Counted from the stretch's first letter, positions 34,731 to 46,890 are shown. The stretch: 64,000 nt of DNA from Rhizopus arrhizus (GCA_024220505.1 JAKZZE010000016.1:806001-870000), one strand, 5' to 3'. Translations and numbers: made by a program. The notes: a model not told the origin generated them from the letters alone.

Positions 34731-35293
34731 TGTTGTAGAACAGCGTCTGATCATAACGGACATTGAATAATCACAACTAAAAGAAGTATATTAAAACTGA
34801 TAAATCTTTATCAAATAAAATATATTCTTCTTCTTTTTTATATAAAACTATCACTATTAGATTCATCCTATAAAGTAAACATGAACAATAAATAAGTCAT
34901 GACCTTTATTATTCATCATTTCTGTAAATGAATAATAATGGATCAGGTACCTAGTCAACTATGATCTGACTGGAGGCATTTCATATAAATATATCTTTCC
35001 TCTCAATGAAGACGGGACAATTCTCCCAGATCAGTTAAAGAACAATAAGATCTATAAAACAACGAATTAAAAATTTTCATAATCGATTCAGTGATCATTC
35101 TTCAATCAAACATGTCAATTATTGGATCTACGCTCATAACAACTCATTTACCCGCCAACTGATAGAAGAATATAAATAGTAGACTTTGTAATGATTTCTT
35201 TTTAATAATTAAGATTGTCTTTAATAAAGTTCAGTCTCAAAAAGTATTCTTTGGTTTTTATCGCTACCTTAATTACTTTACCAGAACATAACA
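34731..35293 (+). repeat. chromovirus 5' LTR
   Basis: TG...CA, 563 bp. TATA-like TATATAAAAC at about 34838 and GAATATAAATAG at about 35168; AATAAA at about 35223. Contains TCAAAAAGTA (35237-35246), the inverse complement of 35297-35306 just outside the LTR. Confidence 0.95.
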
Positions 35294-35327
35294 TTTTACT
35301 TTTTGAATTCCAAACTTTATTGCAAAT

Positions 35328-38300
35328 ATGTCTACTACTCAAGAAACTCCTATTGTTGACCCTGTTGTAACAAGCACCCCAGAAAGTCAAAGCTCTGTGG
35401 TCTTTAATATCACTTCTCCTCTTTCTGAACCTCAAGGAAGTATGGCTAGCAAGTATGCTTCTGAACCTACCCCCATGGACACTGATACTGCTACTCCTAC
35501 TCCTAAGGTAATGGACTCCACTGGTGACATTGTAAGTCGCAAGCTGCGTATCATTGAAAATTGGAAGAATCAAGCCAAGATCCACTTTATGGAGTATATG
35601 GTCTTAAATGAAGATGATTCTGATCCTGCTGCTGCTCTTACTGCCCATCAGAAATTTAAGGATTGCGAAGAAAAGGTGAACAGAGCAAAGGAGGCTCTCA
35701 AGTCCTTCACTGCTATGTTTGAAGAGGTGAAAACCCCGGTCGATGGTTCAAGTAATCATTCTCTTCGCTTGGTTGTACCAAATGACCTGCCTACGTTGCA
35801 ATTAAAAGGTGATGCAATTTGGAGGAAAAAGGCTGAGTGCTACGACAGTGCTTACGATTTTTGTAACACCTTTGAAACTGTCTTACGTGCTCATGGTCAA
35901 GCCCTGAACTCCAATTGGGAACGATTGCTGCCACTATGTATGAACCCCGAACAAGTCTCTTGGTGCAGGGAAGCGCTGCTAGAAAAAAGTTTTTCTTGGA
36001 AGCAAGTCCGCCCTATGATCTTGGATCACTTTGACACTCCTTATCGCAAGTTCTTACTTATGGTCGAAGTCGGTTCCATGTGTCAAGGCACCTACGAGAG
36101 TAACAGAGAATACTCGAACCGTTTCCAGAAGATGCGCCGTGAAGCTGGTATGGAAGACAGTACTCTCCTTGCTGTCACTTACTTTGCTTCCTTAAAAGCA
36201 TCTGTCAAGTCTGTCGCGCAGTTAGCGATATCCTCTCACTTTGGTTCTCGTTTACCTAGTTCGATTACTCAAATAATCGACTTGGTACTTGCCTCTGGTG
36301 AAGATTCTGCTTTTGCTGCCAAGACCCCTCATAAACGTGCTCGTCCTATGAACGAAGATGAACGTACTACCCGTCATGCTGGCAATACTAGTAAAGCTCC
36401 TTTTGGAACTAGTAAAGTATTGACCAACAAGTATAAGACACCCATGGCAAATAAGGGAAAATCTAAAACCAAGCCATGCACTTACTGCCGCAAAGAATGG
36501 TTCCAAGGTCATAAGTGCAATGAATATCTAGTTGCTAAAAATAGTAATAGTAACAATAAGGATAATGTACAAATAAACCGAATGGCCGTAAGAACTGCAA
36601 ATAATAATGTATCCGATGAAGAGGATGAATGTGAAATAAACAGCCCTCTCAACCGTATGGCACTTGACTGTAAGTCTAAAAAAGAAAAAGAATTAATAGT
36701 TACTCGAGACTTTAAAAGTACTAATGATAATTCTATAACTTTTCCTATACTTGCAAACAATAGAAAAGCCATCACGATCTTGGATACTGGAGCAAATTTT
36801 TCTTCTGTAAATAAAAAATTTTGTTTCCAAAATAATTTTTTAATTATTCCTCCTAAAAATAATAATGTCATAAAGTTAGCTGACTGTAACTCTACTATTA
36901 AGAGAATTGGTTTAACTGAAGTAAACATTAAGTGTAATGGAAAATCCTTTAATCATACCTTTGAAGTAATGAATTTAACAAATAATCATGATATGAGTAT
37001 TGGTACTGATTTTATGAGTAAACTTGGTATTGGTCTTACTGGTCTTCCTTACAAATGGGATGATAGTAAAGTATCTTTAGACAATTCCAAAGTACCTGAA
37101 CATAAATTCAATGACTTTAGTGAACTCTTGAATAAAGTTGATGATGAGATGACTGAATTAGAGAACTGCCCCGCTGGTTCATCTAATGAATATCAACAAG
37201 CATTAAACTATATTAAACCATTAATTCAATTAAATCAAGCAATACCTAAAGGTTCCTTTTGTACTATACCGGAATCTGTTGTCTCGATTGAAACTCCTGA
37301 AGGTGTCACATCTTATCGACGTCCCTATCCTGTGCCTTTAGCATATCATAAGATAGTACAAGATCAGATAGATGAATGGCTGGAGAATGGTGTAATCAAG
37401 AGAGCTCCTGCTAATACCGAGTGGAACTCAGCTTTGACTGTAGTAAAGAAGACCAATGCTAAGGGTGAAGTAACTGGTTACCGTGTGTGCCATGATCCCA
37501 GACATGTTAATGCTCTTCTAAAGTCAATTGACAGAATGCCCTTGCCTAAAATTTCTGAGCTATTTGAGGAATTGAAAGGAGCAACTGTATATTCCACTTT
37601 GGATCTTAAATCTGCTTTTAACTCTTTAAAAATGAATGAAGAGCATGCACATAAACTAGCTTTCTCTTGGAACTCTGTACAGTATATACCTGTTGGTACT
37701 CCTTTTGGTCTAAAGCATGTATCCAGTGTAATGCAGAGAACTATGAGCATCGCATTAGAAAACATGTCCTTTGCTAAATGTTTTGTTGATGACATAGTTG
37801 TAGCATCTACTTCCATTGAAGAGCATAAGCAACACTTAAAACAAGTAATTGATAAACTTACTAAAGTAAATCTCAAGTTAAATCCTGATAAATGTACATT
37901 TTTTCAAAGCAAAATTAATTTACTTGGCTTCAGAATATCTCCTAAAGGTGTTTCTCTTGACCTTCGTAAAGTTGCTAATGTGCAAGAATTTCCTGTCCCC
38001 AAAACTGGAAAGGATATAATGAGATACTGTGGACTCATAAATTATTTCCGTCCTCATATTCCTAAAGCATCTACACTGTTAGCTCCACTGGATGCCTTAA
38101 GAAATGAAAAATCATTAATTAAATTATGGAATGATAAACACCAACAATGTTTTGACAACTTAAAGAAAGTATTGTTAGAAAATGTAATTCTTTCATACCC
38201 TGATTTGAATCAAACTTTCTATGTCGCTACCGATGCCTCTAACGTTGGTATAGGTGTAATTCTGTATCAAAAGATAAATGGGAAAGTACACTATATTTCT

Positions 38301-40112
38301 ATGATAGCTAAAACTTTATCTAAAAGTGAACGTAACTATTCAGCTACTAAGCGAGAATTATTAGCAGTTGTATATGCACTGAAGAGGTTCCATAAGTATT
38401 TATGGGGAAACAAATTTACCCTATATACAGATCATAAGGCACTCACTTATCTTCACACGCAAAAGATTGCTAACGCTATGCTCATAAATTGGTTTGATAC
38501 ACTGCTCCAATATGATTTTAAAGTCGTTCATTTACCAGGTGTAGATAATATTCTCCCTGACACACTTTCTCGTCTATATGAAATTGAAGATCCTGTCAAT
38601 GAACTGGGAGGGGATAAGCTTCATCTTTTGAATAGAGCAGCAGTAAAACTACCCAGTGAAGACAAAGGTGAATACATGACACCTCCGGATCCAGAAGAAC
38701 GTAAACTACTTCTTCTACGTGAGCACATTAAAGGACACTTTGGTTCTGATGCAATTTACCATGCTTTAAAACGTAAAGGTATCTACTGGTCTAATCTGAA
38801 AAATGAAGCCGTAGAACTTGTTAAGAGTTGTATTCCATGTCAACAATTTAACATAATCAAAAAGGGTTATAATCCTCTAAGACCCATTACAGCCACATTA
38901 CCTGGAGATAGTTGGGGCATCGACTTAGCTGGTCCCATGAAAACTTCCTTGAATGGCAACAATTACTTATTGATTATGGTTGACATTGCTACACGTTACT
39001 GTGTATTGAAACCCTTGCCTGATAAGCAATCTATGACGATTGTAAAAGCTTTAATCGATGTATTCTCGCATTATGGTTTTCCACGTGTAATCCAATCTGA
39101 TAATGGTGGTGAATTTGTAAATGAGCTTATGCAATTACTTGCTGAAAATGCTGGTTATGACCATAGACTCATATCTAGTTATCATCCCAGAGCTAATGGA
39201 GTAAGTGAATGTTGGGTACAAACAGCTGTAAATGCAATAAAGAAACAAATCGAGGGTGCTAAAGCAGACTGGGATTTATATGTTCCTTCTACACAACTCT
39301 ACTTGAATGGTAAACACAATGAACGTACTAAGACGCCACCCTTCACTTTAATGTACGGTCGTAACATGAATGACTTTGAAGATTTTAGCAAAGAAAAAAA
39401 TAAGGCAACTAAAGAAGAAATAAATAAACAACTCCTTCTCAATATAAAAAGAATGACGGAGATTGTGTTCCCTGCCATATATGAACGTACAAAAATAATA
39501 ACAAACAATCAGAAGGAAAAGTTTGATGCGTCACATAAACTAATTACGATCCCTGAAAATAGCTATGTAATGGTAAAAGTAAATATTAAAACCAACAAGT
39601 TAGATCCTAACTATGAAGGACCTTATAAAGTAAAAAGAATTACTCAAGGAGGATCGTATGTACTAGAAGATGAAATGGGTGAATTGTTATCTAAAAACTA
39701 CCCACCTTCTGCGTTAAAACTCATCTCACAAGATGAAGTTATATCAACAAATAAATTCTATCAGGTAGAAGCCATTTTAGCACATAAAAAGCTTAAAGGG
39801 AAATATCTTTATAAGTGCAGATGGAAAGGCTATGATAAGAGCGATGATACCTGGGAGCCTGCCTCTAACTTTACCGATCCTAAATTCATTACAGAATATT
39901 GGCAAAGAGTTGGTATAGTTCCTGAAGATATTAAATATAAATATGACCTTCAAAATAATAAAGGAAGATCTAACAATGTGAAGTTAATAAATACTTCTCA
40001 TACAGGCAAACGAAAGACCAGAACAGATCTTAATGAAAATAGCCACTCTTCTACAACAAGTAGTAATAAATTAAATGGCAATATAAATTCTAAAAGATCT
40101 AGACGGTATTAG
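35328..40112 (+). CDS. chromovirus Gag-Pol polyprotein with chromodomain
   Basis: Uninterrupted 1,594 aa. Gag lies at about residues 1-400, with a non-canonical zinc knuckle 'CTYCRKEWFQGHKC' (C-X2-C-X7-H-X-C) near 385. Protease 'ILDTGANFSS' is at about 485. The reverse transcriptase runs from about 650 to 850 with 'TLDLKSAF', 'GTPFGLKHV' and catalytic 'FVDD' near 820. RNase H 'VATDASNVG' is near 968. The integrase has an H-H-C-C zinc finger at about 1130-1180 and D,D,E at 'GIDLAG', 'QSDNGGEF' and 'NGVSECW'. A chromodomain 'YQVEAILAHK..YLYKCRWKGY..DDTWEP' lies at about 1475-1530. Chromodomains steer integration to heterochromatin. Gag and Pol are in one frame, as in Tf1/sushi-type elements, so no frameshift is needed. 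The start codon is 34 nt after the LTR. Confidence 0.95.
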   Translation: MSTTQETPIVDPVVTSTPESQSSVVFNITSPLSEPQGSMASKYASEPTPMDTDTATPTPKVMDSTGDIVSRKLRIIENWKNQAKIHFMEYMVLNEDDSDPAAALTAHQKFKDCEEKVNRAKEALKSFTAMFEEVKTPVDGSSNHSLRLVVPNDLPTLQLKGDAIWRKKAECYDSAYDFCNTFETVLRAHGQALNSNWERLLPLCMNPEQVSWCREALLEKSFSWKQVRPMILDHFDTPYRKFLLMVEVGSMCQGTYESNREYSNRFQKMRREAGMEDSTLLAVTYFASLKASVKSVAQLAISSHFGSRLPSSITQIIDLVLASGEDSAFAAKTPHKRARPMNEDERTTRHAGNTSKAPFGTSKVLTNKYKTPMANKGKSKTKPCTYCRKEWFQGHKCNEYLVAKNSNSNNKDNVQINRMAVRTANNNVSDEEDECEINSPLNRMALDCKSKKEKELIVTRDFKSTNDNSITFPILANNRKAITILDTGANFSSVNKKFCFQNNFLIIPPKNNNVIKLADCNSTIKRIGLTEVNIKCNGKSFNHTFEVMNLTNNHDMSIGTDFMSKLGIGLTGLPYKWDDSKVSLDNSKVPEHKFNDFSELLNKVDDEMTELENCPAGSSNEYQQALNYIKPLIQLNQAIPKGSFCTIPESVVSIETPEGVTSYRRPYPVPLAYHKIVQDQIDEWLENGVIKRAPANTEWNSALTVVKKTNAKGEVTGYRVCHDPRHVNALLKSIDRMPLPKISELFEELKGATVYSTLDLKSAFNSLKMNEEHAHKLAFSWNSVQYIPVGTPFGLKHVSSVMQRTMSIALENMSFAKCFVDDIVVASTSIEEHKQHLKQVIDKLTKVNLKLNPDKCTFFQSKINLLGFRISPKGVSLDLRKVANVQEFPVPKTGKDIMRYCGLINYFRPHIPKASTLLAPLDALRNEKSLIKLWNDKHQQCFDNLKKVLLENVILSYPDLNQTFYVATDASNVGIGVILYQKINGKVHYISMIAKTLSKSERNYSATKRELLAVVYALKRFHKYLWGNKFTLYTDHKALTYLHTQKIANAMLINWFDTLLQYDFKVVHLPGVDNILPDTLSRLYEIEDPVNELGGDKLHLLNRAAVKLPSEDKGEYMTPPDPEERKLLLLREHIKGHFGSDAIYHALKRKGIYWSNLKNEAVELVKSCIPCQQFNIIKKGYNPLRPITATLPGDSWGIDLAGPMKTSLNGNNYLLIMVDIATRYCVLKPLPDKQSMTIVKALIDVFSHYGFPRVIQSDNGGEFVNELMQLLAENAGYDHRLISSYHPRANGVSECWVQTAVNAIKKQIEGAKADWDLYVPSTQLYLNGKHNERTKTPPFTLMYGRNMNDFEDFSKEKNKATKEEINKQLLLNIKRMTEIVFPAIYERTKIITNNQKEKFDASHKLITIPENSYVMVKVNIKTNKLDPNYEGPYKVKRITQGGSYVLEDEMGELLSKNYPPSALKLISQDEVISTNKFYQVEAILAHKKLKGKYLYKCRWKGYDKSDDTWEPASNFTDPKFITEYWQRVGIVPEDIKYKYDLQNNKGRSNNVKLINTSHTGKRKTRTDLNENSHSSTTSSNKLNGNINSKRSRRY

Positions 40113-40132
40113 TTATACCTGGGAGGGGATTA

Positions 40133-40695
40133 TGTTGTAGAACAGCGTCTGATCATAACGGACATTGAATAATCACAACTAAAAGAAGTATATTAAAACT
40201 GATAAATCTTTATCAAATAAAATATATTCTTCTTCTTTTTTATATAAAACTATCACTATTAGATTCATCCTATAAAGTAAACATGAACAATAAATAAGTC
40301 ATGACCTTTATTATTCATCATTTCTGTAAATGAATAATAATGGATCAGGTACCTAGTCAACTATGATCTGACTGGAGGCATTTCATATAAATATATCTTT
40401 CCTCTCAATGAAGACGGGACAATTCTCCCAGATCAGTTAAAGAACAATAAGATCTATAAAACAACGAATTAAAAATTTTCATAATCGATTCAGTGATCAT
40501 TCTTCAATCAAACATGTCAATTATTGGATCTACGCTCATAACAACTCATTTACCCGCCAACTGATAGAAGAATATAAATAGTAGACTTTGTAATGATTTC
40601 TTTTTAATAATTAAGATTGTCTTTAATAAAGTTCAGTCTCAAAAAGTATTCTTTGGTTTTTATCGCTACCTTAATTACTTTACCAGAACATAACA
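40133..40695 (+). repeat. chromovirus 3' LTR
   Basis: Same length and sequence as the 5' LTR as far as read, preceded by the polypurine tract and followed by the GGCAT target duplication and the remainder of LINE-A ORF2. Confidence 0.95.
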
Positions 40696-41656
40696 GGCAT
40701 GTCTGAAGTTCAATGTAATCCATCCACTCTGTTATGTCTACCCATTTGCTCGCTTTTCTCGGAAATTCCTGATGGTCATTGGTTACGAAGTCCTCACCGC
40801 TCCAAATCACAGGCAAGACACTATTTTACATACAATCAGTCACTCCAAAGGATACGGCCTATGTTGGCGTCAGACTCACCACCTCATCCTCGATTATCAG
40901 CCCGATTACTACGAGATCTACAAAATCGTACCGTCAAACTGAATGAGATGACTTGGCAGGTCATATTGAATACATCTACTGAGCCAGGTAGTGTGACAGA
41001 CTATCCTTTGTCACATGGCTCACAAGATCATTGGAATGGGTTTCTTTTTGTCCTCGAGTATACCGTCAGACTCAGCTCGATTCTATACTTCCTTGTCCGG
41101 CTCCTATCATACCGCCTGATGGTTGGTTGCGTTTCTGGAACCTCACCATTTTGCCTGAAGCAAGATCGTTCTCTTTTCGCTTCATCCACGGCAAATTGCA
41201 TAGTCAATCATCTGTAGCCCGTTTCAATCCTGATGTCAGTGCTACATGCAAGTTCTGCAATGTACCTTCCGAGGATATATCTCATCTTCTCGTGGAATGT
41301 CCTCATAAATGGTCCATTTGGCAAGAAGCTCTGTCTCGTTTTGCACCTCATCTCGAGTTTCAATCAACTGATATCCTTACCCTTTTATTGCATCACACGC
41401 GCTTCGATTATATTGACAACACAACTCTGCTTCGTCTTAGTTATTATATCCTTTTATTTTTATGGCGTGCACATTGGCGATACATCTTTGATAATGTTCC
41501 TCTCTTACCTGAACGTATTGTCACAACAGCTTTTGAAAAAATTGGGATGCTCAGTCTTCACTAAAAGTACACCACTCAATACGACGTGTGACTTATTTTA
41601 ACCTTTTTTTATTTTATTTTATAATTGCTTATTCAATAAAAGAAATTTAATATCTA

Positions 41657-41703
<47 letters not shown>

Positions 41704-43709
41704 TATGGATAAGAGAAATATAAAGGTTGCAAAGGATGCTCTCTATTTATATTAGGCTTAAACAAGAGGAAGGATAACGTACTTCTTTAAACAAGATGTT
41801 TCATTTCACCTCCTCCTTTTTTTTCTTTTTCTTTTTCTTTTTTTTTTTGCTTTGATACATTGTTCACCATAGCTAGCAGTACTGGTGTCAATCCTCTTTG
41901 CTTATACAGACATAGATATAGCGTTACAAATGGATATATGTTATTATATGCTTATTTGTATACCAAATAACACTATCCCTATTTTGATCAATGGGATATG
42001 CTATCTATTTTGTATTAAGCATGTACCATCTACAGTCAACGTATGATTATCGATATCAATTGACCAATTAATGTCCTTTGTTTCTATTAAGGGTGGCCGT
42101 TGTACTTGTTTGGATGCTCTATTATGTTTTTATAGACCAGTAGTCCTATATCATCTCGTTCATAAAACAAAAGAGAGAGAGAGAGAGAGAAAAAGAAGGG
42201 ACGATTCTAACTTGGCTCATAACAAACTAGTCAATGTCCATCTAGACAAAGATAGTCTTCTAACCGATATGTATCATCATCCACATTGTGGAAATTGATC
42301 ATGCTTCATTGTTACTTGTTCTTTCTTTCCTTTTCTTTCTTTTCATTTTGTTTCTTATAAACATAACTAGGCTTATCAATGCAAAGTTGATGTACATTTC
42401 TATAGATGCTATAAGATGAATTCCTTTTTCTTCTTTTTTCTTTCTTCTTCTTTTTTTTTTTTTTTGACTAATCATCATGTCCAGTAATCTTCGTCAAGTT
42501 AATAGCTTAATAGGACAAAGGAAGACAGTTTACAAGATGATATTAGTATGATTAGCATCTATATCTGTGTACTGATGCTTACTAGATTATCCTCTTGGTC
42601 AGTAAAACATGAAAGATTCAAGAGAATATTGTATGATAGCTTACTGTACTGGATAAGAAGAGGCTACAGATGTATTAGATACTAAATGACATATAGGCTA
42701 TCTTGACAGAGTGAAAAATCAGTTCAAGGTAAGCATGTTCATTTAGAGATAGTATTTCATTATTGAGCTTACATTAGGAGATATGGGTTTCATGACTTTA
42801 GGACCAAGTGCAGTCAACAAAGAAGGTAAAAAAAAAAGACCCAACAGAACGGCAAAGATCGTTAAATAGAGGAACCAGTGGAAGCTAGTTATCTTATGAC
42901 ATATCCAAACTTTCAAAGGTAGATCAAAACCAAGTCTACTGTCTATTATCCATCCTTTGATCTTCTCTTGTATGCTATGCAAACTGTTCCAAGTCAATAA
43001 ACTGTATAAAATAAATGGATTAGAAACATTAGGCAAGATGAAACAATTTACATGCATATGATTTGGTGCCGTACATGGATTATTCATCGCAGGTCAATTT
43101 AGACAGGATACTTACAAGAACAAGATGACACCTTGATCTCTTGCTTCAAGTCATGATCATAGCAAGAACAACTTGTTAAAGATGATTAGAAGCAATATGA
43201 AGCGATCATGGAGTTAAATATCTGTATCAAAGTGTTAGTATATCCACACTAGTGTTTCATAATGCAAATAAAAAGTATGTACCTCACAAGAGTATCATCA
43301 GCAAGAAAGCACACACATATATATATACTTGGATCTTTTTTCTCCTTTCTCTTCCTTCAAGGAAAAAAAAAATCAGTGGAATGGATGATCCAACAATTAC
43401 GAAAGAGTTCTGTTCACTGAAGACTATTCACTGTCTGCGTTGAAACGATCAACAGAAGATCCCCTCTATTCCGGAGGAGACACTCCTTTCCGTATACAGA
43501 CGCACATGGTCATGGCTGTATCGGATTCACATTTCAAGAGGCTGAGCTTACGTGAGCCAACAGATCATCAGTCCATTCTGAGTAACCCACAGGAGATCTT
43601 TTTCTTTTCTCTTTTTAGAAAATGAAGAGAAAAAAGAACCAAAGCATATCAAAGAGAGACTGTTACAGAAAAAGAAAAGAATGTCTGAGTGTACAAAGAA
43701 GGTCATAAC

Positions 43710-43783
43710 AGAGACAGAAGCAGAGACAGAAGCAGAGACAGAAGCAGAGACAGAAGCAGAGAAAGGAGCAGAGACAGAAGCAT
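43710..43783 (+). repeat. 12-bp minisatellite, copy B (about 6 units)
   Basis: Units GAGACAGAAGCA with one GAGAAAGGAGCA variant; expanded relative to the three units at 19499-19538. Confidence 0.8.
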
Positions 43784-45253
43784 AAAGAAAAAAGAGAAAG
43801 CCATAAGTATCACTTGAGCTATTATCATAGATGTTAATAAAAAGAATTCAGATGCTATAAAGTAAGCTACCATTTGAAGCTTGGATTAATACAAGACTAT
43901 AACACGGTACTTGAATGTTTGAAGGTGCTGTGAACGATATACATTTATGGATATGATAAAGAGAAGTTAAAGAAGGAAAAGGAAGCCAATAGTGATGAAT
44001 ACAGACTTGAAGTATCAGCCAAACTAGATAAATAATAGGTTTGCATGTTCAGTAGCTGATTGTAACCAATGCGATTAACTTACAAAAGAAAGACGATGAT
44101 AGAACAGGCTTGTAGGTTCCTTTTCCTTGCACAAACCAAAAGTAGAAAGACAATAGCCAGATACAGAGCATATAATTTGTATACCAAGAGATATTTTAAT
44201 GATGATATTAATAAGCCATAGCTTGAGAAAGTGAATAAGGTGTGAAAAAAAAAGGTAAATAAAAAAGGAAAAAAAAAAAAAAAAAAAGAGGAAATTTTTT
44301 AGAATGAGTATTTATAGGCTTGAAGATGCACGCATTCCTGGTTAAACAAGTCTTTCCCTTTTTGTCCATCAAGATATTTGCTTATAAGCATTCCTTTACT
44401 TTTATGATTTCAAGTCAAAGGAAAGCTATTCACCATCATCCTTCTGAAGTCATAAATTATGAATTGTTGTATACTAAAGGCTTTGTTTTGTTTATTTTGA
44501 ACATATCGTTATGTATGACAGTGAGCCAATAGAACAAAGGAGCGTATACTTTATTTATTTCCTATTTCATATAAACTCACTTTTTCCTATCAATCCCCCT
44601 ATTCTTATATTACGTGTTTTTTCATGAATATATTTAGGAATGGAGGAAGGATGTATAAATCCTGATTGTATTTAAACATGTATCTAAGCATGACAATGGA
44701 ATCTTATTGCTCATCGATTTATACATGAATCTAAAGTGTTTCAAAATAATAATGTATCTATCATGTGGTACAAGATAGGCAATAATCACTCTATAGTACG
44801 CATTCCTCATTATAAAAAAGAAATTTAAAATCAAAAAGCATTTTTTTATTTCATTTTCTTTCTTTACCCCTTTACCTCACTCATACAAGTCATACTTTCT
44901 GGTCTATTGATGAATAACACTGCTCTTAAAGTCTCTTTGACTAGGTATTCTGTAAGTTATAGCTTAATATCTCAAGTTGATCCATTTCTTTAACCTATGG
45001 TCTTTATGAAATAGAGCTACTACCTACACGCGTTCGTTTCTTCTTATTTTGCTGCATTAGTAAAAGTACTAGGTCAAACAAATCTGGCATGACTATTATC
45101 TAATTGTCTCTTATCTAGTCCATCTGGCACATTTATGTAAAATCGCAACTATTCATTATACAACTAAATGCACTTTATCTTCAAGATGCTTGCACATAAT
45201 CTCAATTCAGAGGTAATATATATCCATTTTTATATGTATATCTTGTTTTTTTG

Positions 45254-45695
45254 CATCTGGGAAGACGGTAGCTTGACCGTAAGATGGTGACCCTGCCTTT
45301 CCATACCGAGGGGCCTTATAAGGTGTGGATTTTGGCTGCTCCGCTCAGTTTGTGTCCTCTCATAGTAACGGTTCCTAAGACAACAAGCCATGGTCAATGA
45401 ATTTCAGTAGAGTTCGCTACTTTTTCTGTTTCATAGCCAGGTGTTGCCAAACTGATATTTCTTCCCAGTAAAGATGCTAGATGACCGGAGCTTGACCGCA
45501 AGGTGACAATACCTCTTAACCCCACGCTCTGGAGCCCCTTATCGTGTGGGCATTGGAGTGCCCCGCTCAGTTTGTTACGACTTTGCTAGCTGTCCCTAGC
45601 TACGACACATTCCTCTGACTCATGCTTCCCAGTAGATTTCGCTCACTTTTGCTGTTGCTGAGTTCGAGGTAGTCTGCAAACTGATTCTGTCATCT
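45254..45695 (+). ncRNA. candidate structured RNA, two tandem units (copy B)
   Basis: Same architecture as 21021-21461. Closing stem of unit 1 CTGGGAAGA/TCTTCCCAG is unchanged (45257-45265/45460-45468). The closing stem of unit 2 is GATGAC (45480-45485) with GTCATC (45690-45695); in copy A it is GATGAT/ATCATC, so a T-A pair is a C-G pair here, a compensatory change. The unit 1 hairpin stem is CCATACC/GGTGTGG, a pairing-compatible U-A to U-G change. The unit 1 GNRA hairpin is disturbed by a small insertion (ACCGTAAGATGGT), so this copy may be decaying. Confidence 0.5.
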
Positions 45696-46264
45696 TTTTT
45701 TTTGGAGGCGTTTTCTCAGAAAGAAAAACCTCCTTTGATTTTTTTTTATGAAAATATACTAAGAACATTTTGAACTAATTGGAGTACCCTAGCTTTTGAA
45801 ATGACGAAATTATAGTTTGCAATCCTGGCAATAATTTTAGCTCACAACGACGCAAAGAGTTCATTTGATGGATTTGTTACCACAATAGTAAGTTATCACT
45901 TTAGTGATCTGTAGCTTTGTAAATTATATTAAAATAACTTTATATAGAACCCTTTGGAATTGGTTATGATATATGCATTCTGAATCTCTGTTGCTAAGGA
46001 TACATAAGACCGTAGTAACTTGGTTTGAATAAAAGGAATCAGATAGGATCCTGAATCATATGTTGACCTAAATTGGAATCATCTATAACATTATTCCCAA
46101 CACAGATCAATAAAATACTTTGATTAGATTTTAATATTAAGCTTTACTTATTTTAACTTCACATAGACTCGTTAATATCTACTACAGCCGAATTTTTTTA
46201 AAAAATAAAATAAAAATAAAAACTTTGGATACCAATTTTAATACCTTTTGTTATGTCGAGGTTG

Positions 46265-46890
46265 ATCCAGAGATACGACCTTTTATATGATTAATATATT
46301 TATTCTTCATGTCATCACCAAAAACAACCAGGAAAATTGGCTGAGAAGACTCGAATCCATACTTGATCCATCTCTTCTTCTTCTTTTGTTTTTGTAAAGC
46401 ACTGTTTATTTACTTACTGTTAATATTGTATTCTGAATATTAAACGGATTAATTTGGTGTGCTCCTTTCTCTTTTATTCTTCTTCTTTTTATTTTTTTCT
46501 TTTTAGTTTTCTTTCTCTTTTTCTTATTATACTTTTTGCTACCATTTAATAAAATATTAATGATTTCAGTGTTTGCTCTCTGTCTTCCTTGACAATTGTA
46601 GAAATGGAGGGCAACAGATTTTTGATTGTAAAAACTGAATAAAACTGGTAAATGGTGTACGTTAACCTTGCTTTCTTCCCATTTAGCCTCAAAAGGGTGA
46701 CACAAGGAATCCCATTTTTGTGTAAAGCTTGCTAAACAATAAACTATACAAAGTTTACTCTTTTTTTATATAAAGCCTATTGCTGTACCTCAAGAAAGTC
46801 AATGCTAATAGAATGATTGTCAATACTAATCAAATAGTCTTCAGGACTATATCCACCGATTGCTTTGTTTATTTTCTCTAAATTTTTTCT
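46265..46890 (-). pseudogene. Fanzor-like (TnpB-related) remnant, copy B
   Basis: Duplicate of the remnant at 22033-22665. The frame carrying 'QGRQRANTEIINILLNGSKK' stays open longer here (46406-46705) and runs through the poly-Lys linker into 'GAHQINPFNIQNTIL'. The 'FGDDMKNK' block lies at about 46275-46340. No zinc ribbon was found. Confidence 0.5.

Larger units (their letters stand above)
34731..40695 (+). mobile_element. Ty3/gypsy chromovirus (LTR retrotransposon), full length
   Basis: 5,965 bp with LTRs 34731-35293 and 40133-40695 (563 bp each; I found no difference reading them side by side), ends TGTTGTAG...CATAACA, and 5-bp target duplication GGCAT at 34726-34730 and 40696-40700. A polypurine tract GGGAGGGGA lies just before the 3' LTR (40121-40129). 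One open frame encodes Gag-Pol with a C-terminal chromodomain. No tRNA-type TGG primer site follows the 5' LTR. Everything points to recent insertion. Confidence 0.95.
31834..41564 (+). pseudogene. LINE-A ORF2 (endonuclease + reverse transcriptase), interrupted
   Basis: First part 31834-34730. The APE-type endonuclease has 'SLNCNSL', 'FQETHV', 'IYAPAT', 'GDFNYS' and 'WSDHSLL' in order (residues about 10-240). The reverse transcriptase has 'LDQEKAYDRV', 'GLRQGDPLSPLLF' and the catalytic 'YADD' at about residue 710. The chromovirus enters after codon 966 at GGCAT. The second part resumes at 40701 in the matching frame up to about 41030. It must then shift by one frame to reach 41031-41564, which has the terminal 'CKFCNVPSEDISHLLVEC' (C-X2-C-X8-H-X4-C) shared with LINE-B. 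Both lesions inactivate it. Confidence 0.88.
30476..41700 (+). mobile_element. LINE-A, L1-like non-LTR retrotransposon, interrupted by a chromovirus
   Basis: Bounded by a 14-bp direct repeat AAAGCTTATGGATA (30462-30475, and after the tail at about 41698-41711). It ends with 43 A (41658-41700). The 5' junction 'TTTT/AAAGC' fits an L1-type endonuclease nick. It starts one base before the ORF1 ATG. ORF1 (CCHC) and ORF2 (endonuclease-RT-CCHC) are in order. Without the LTR element the LINE is about 5.26 kb. It is disabled by the inserted LTR element and by a frameshift near 41000-41035. Confidence 0.9.
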
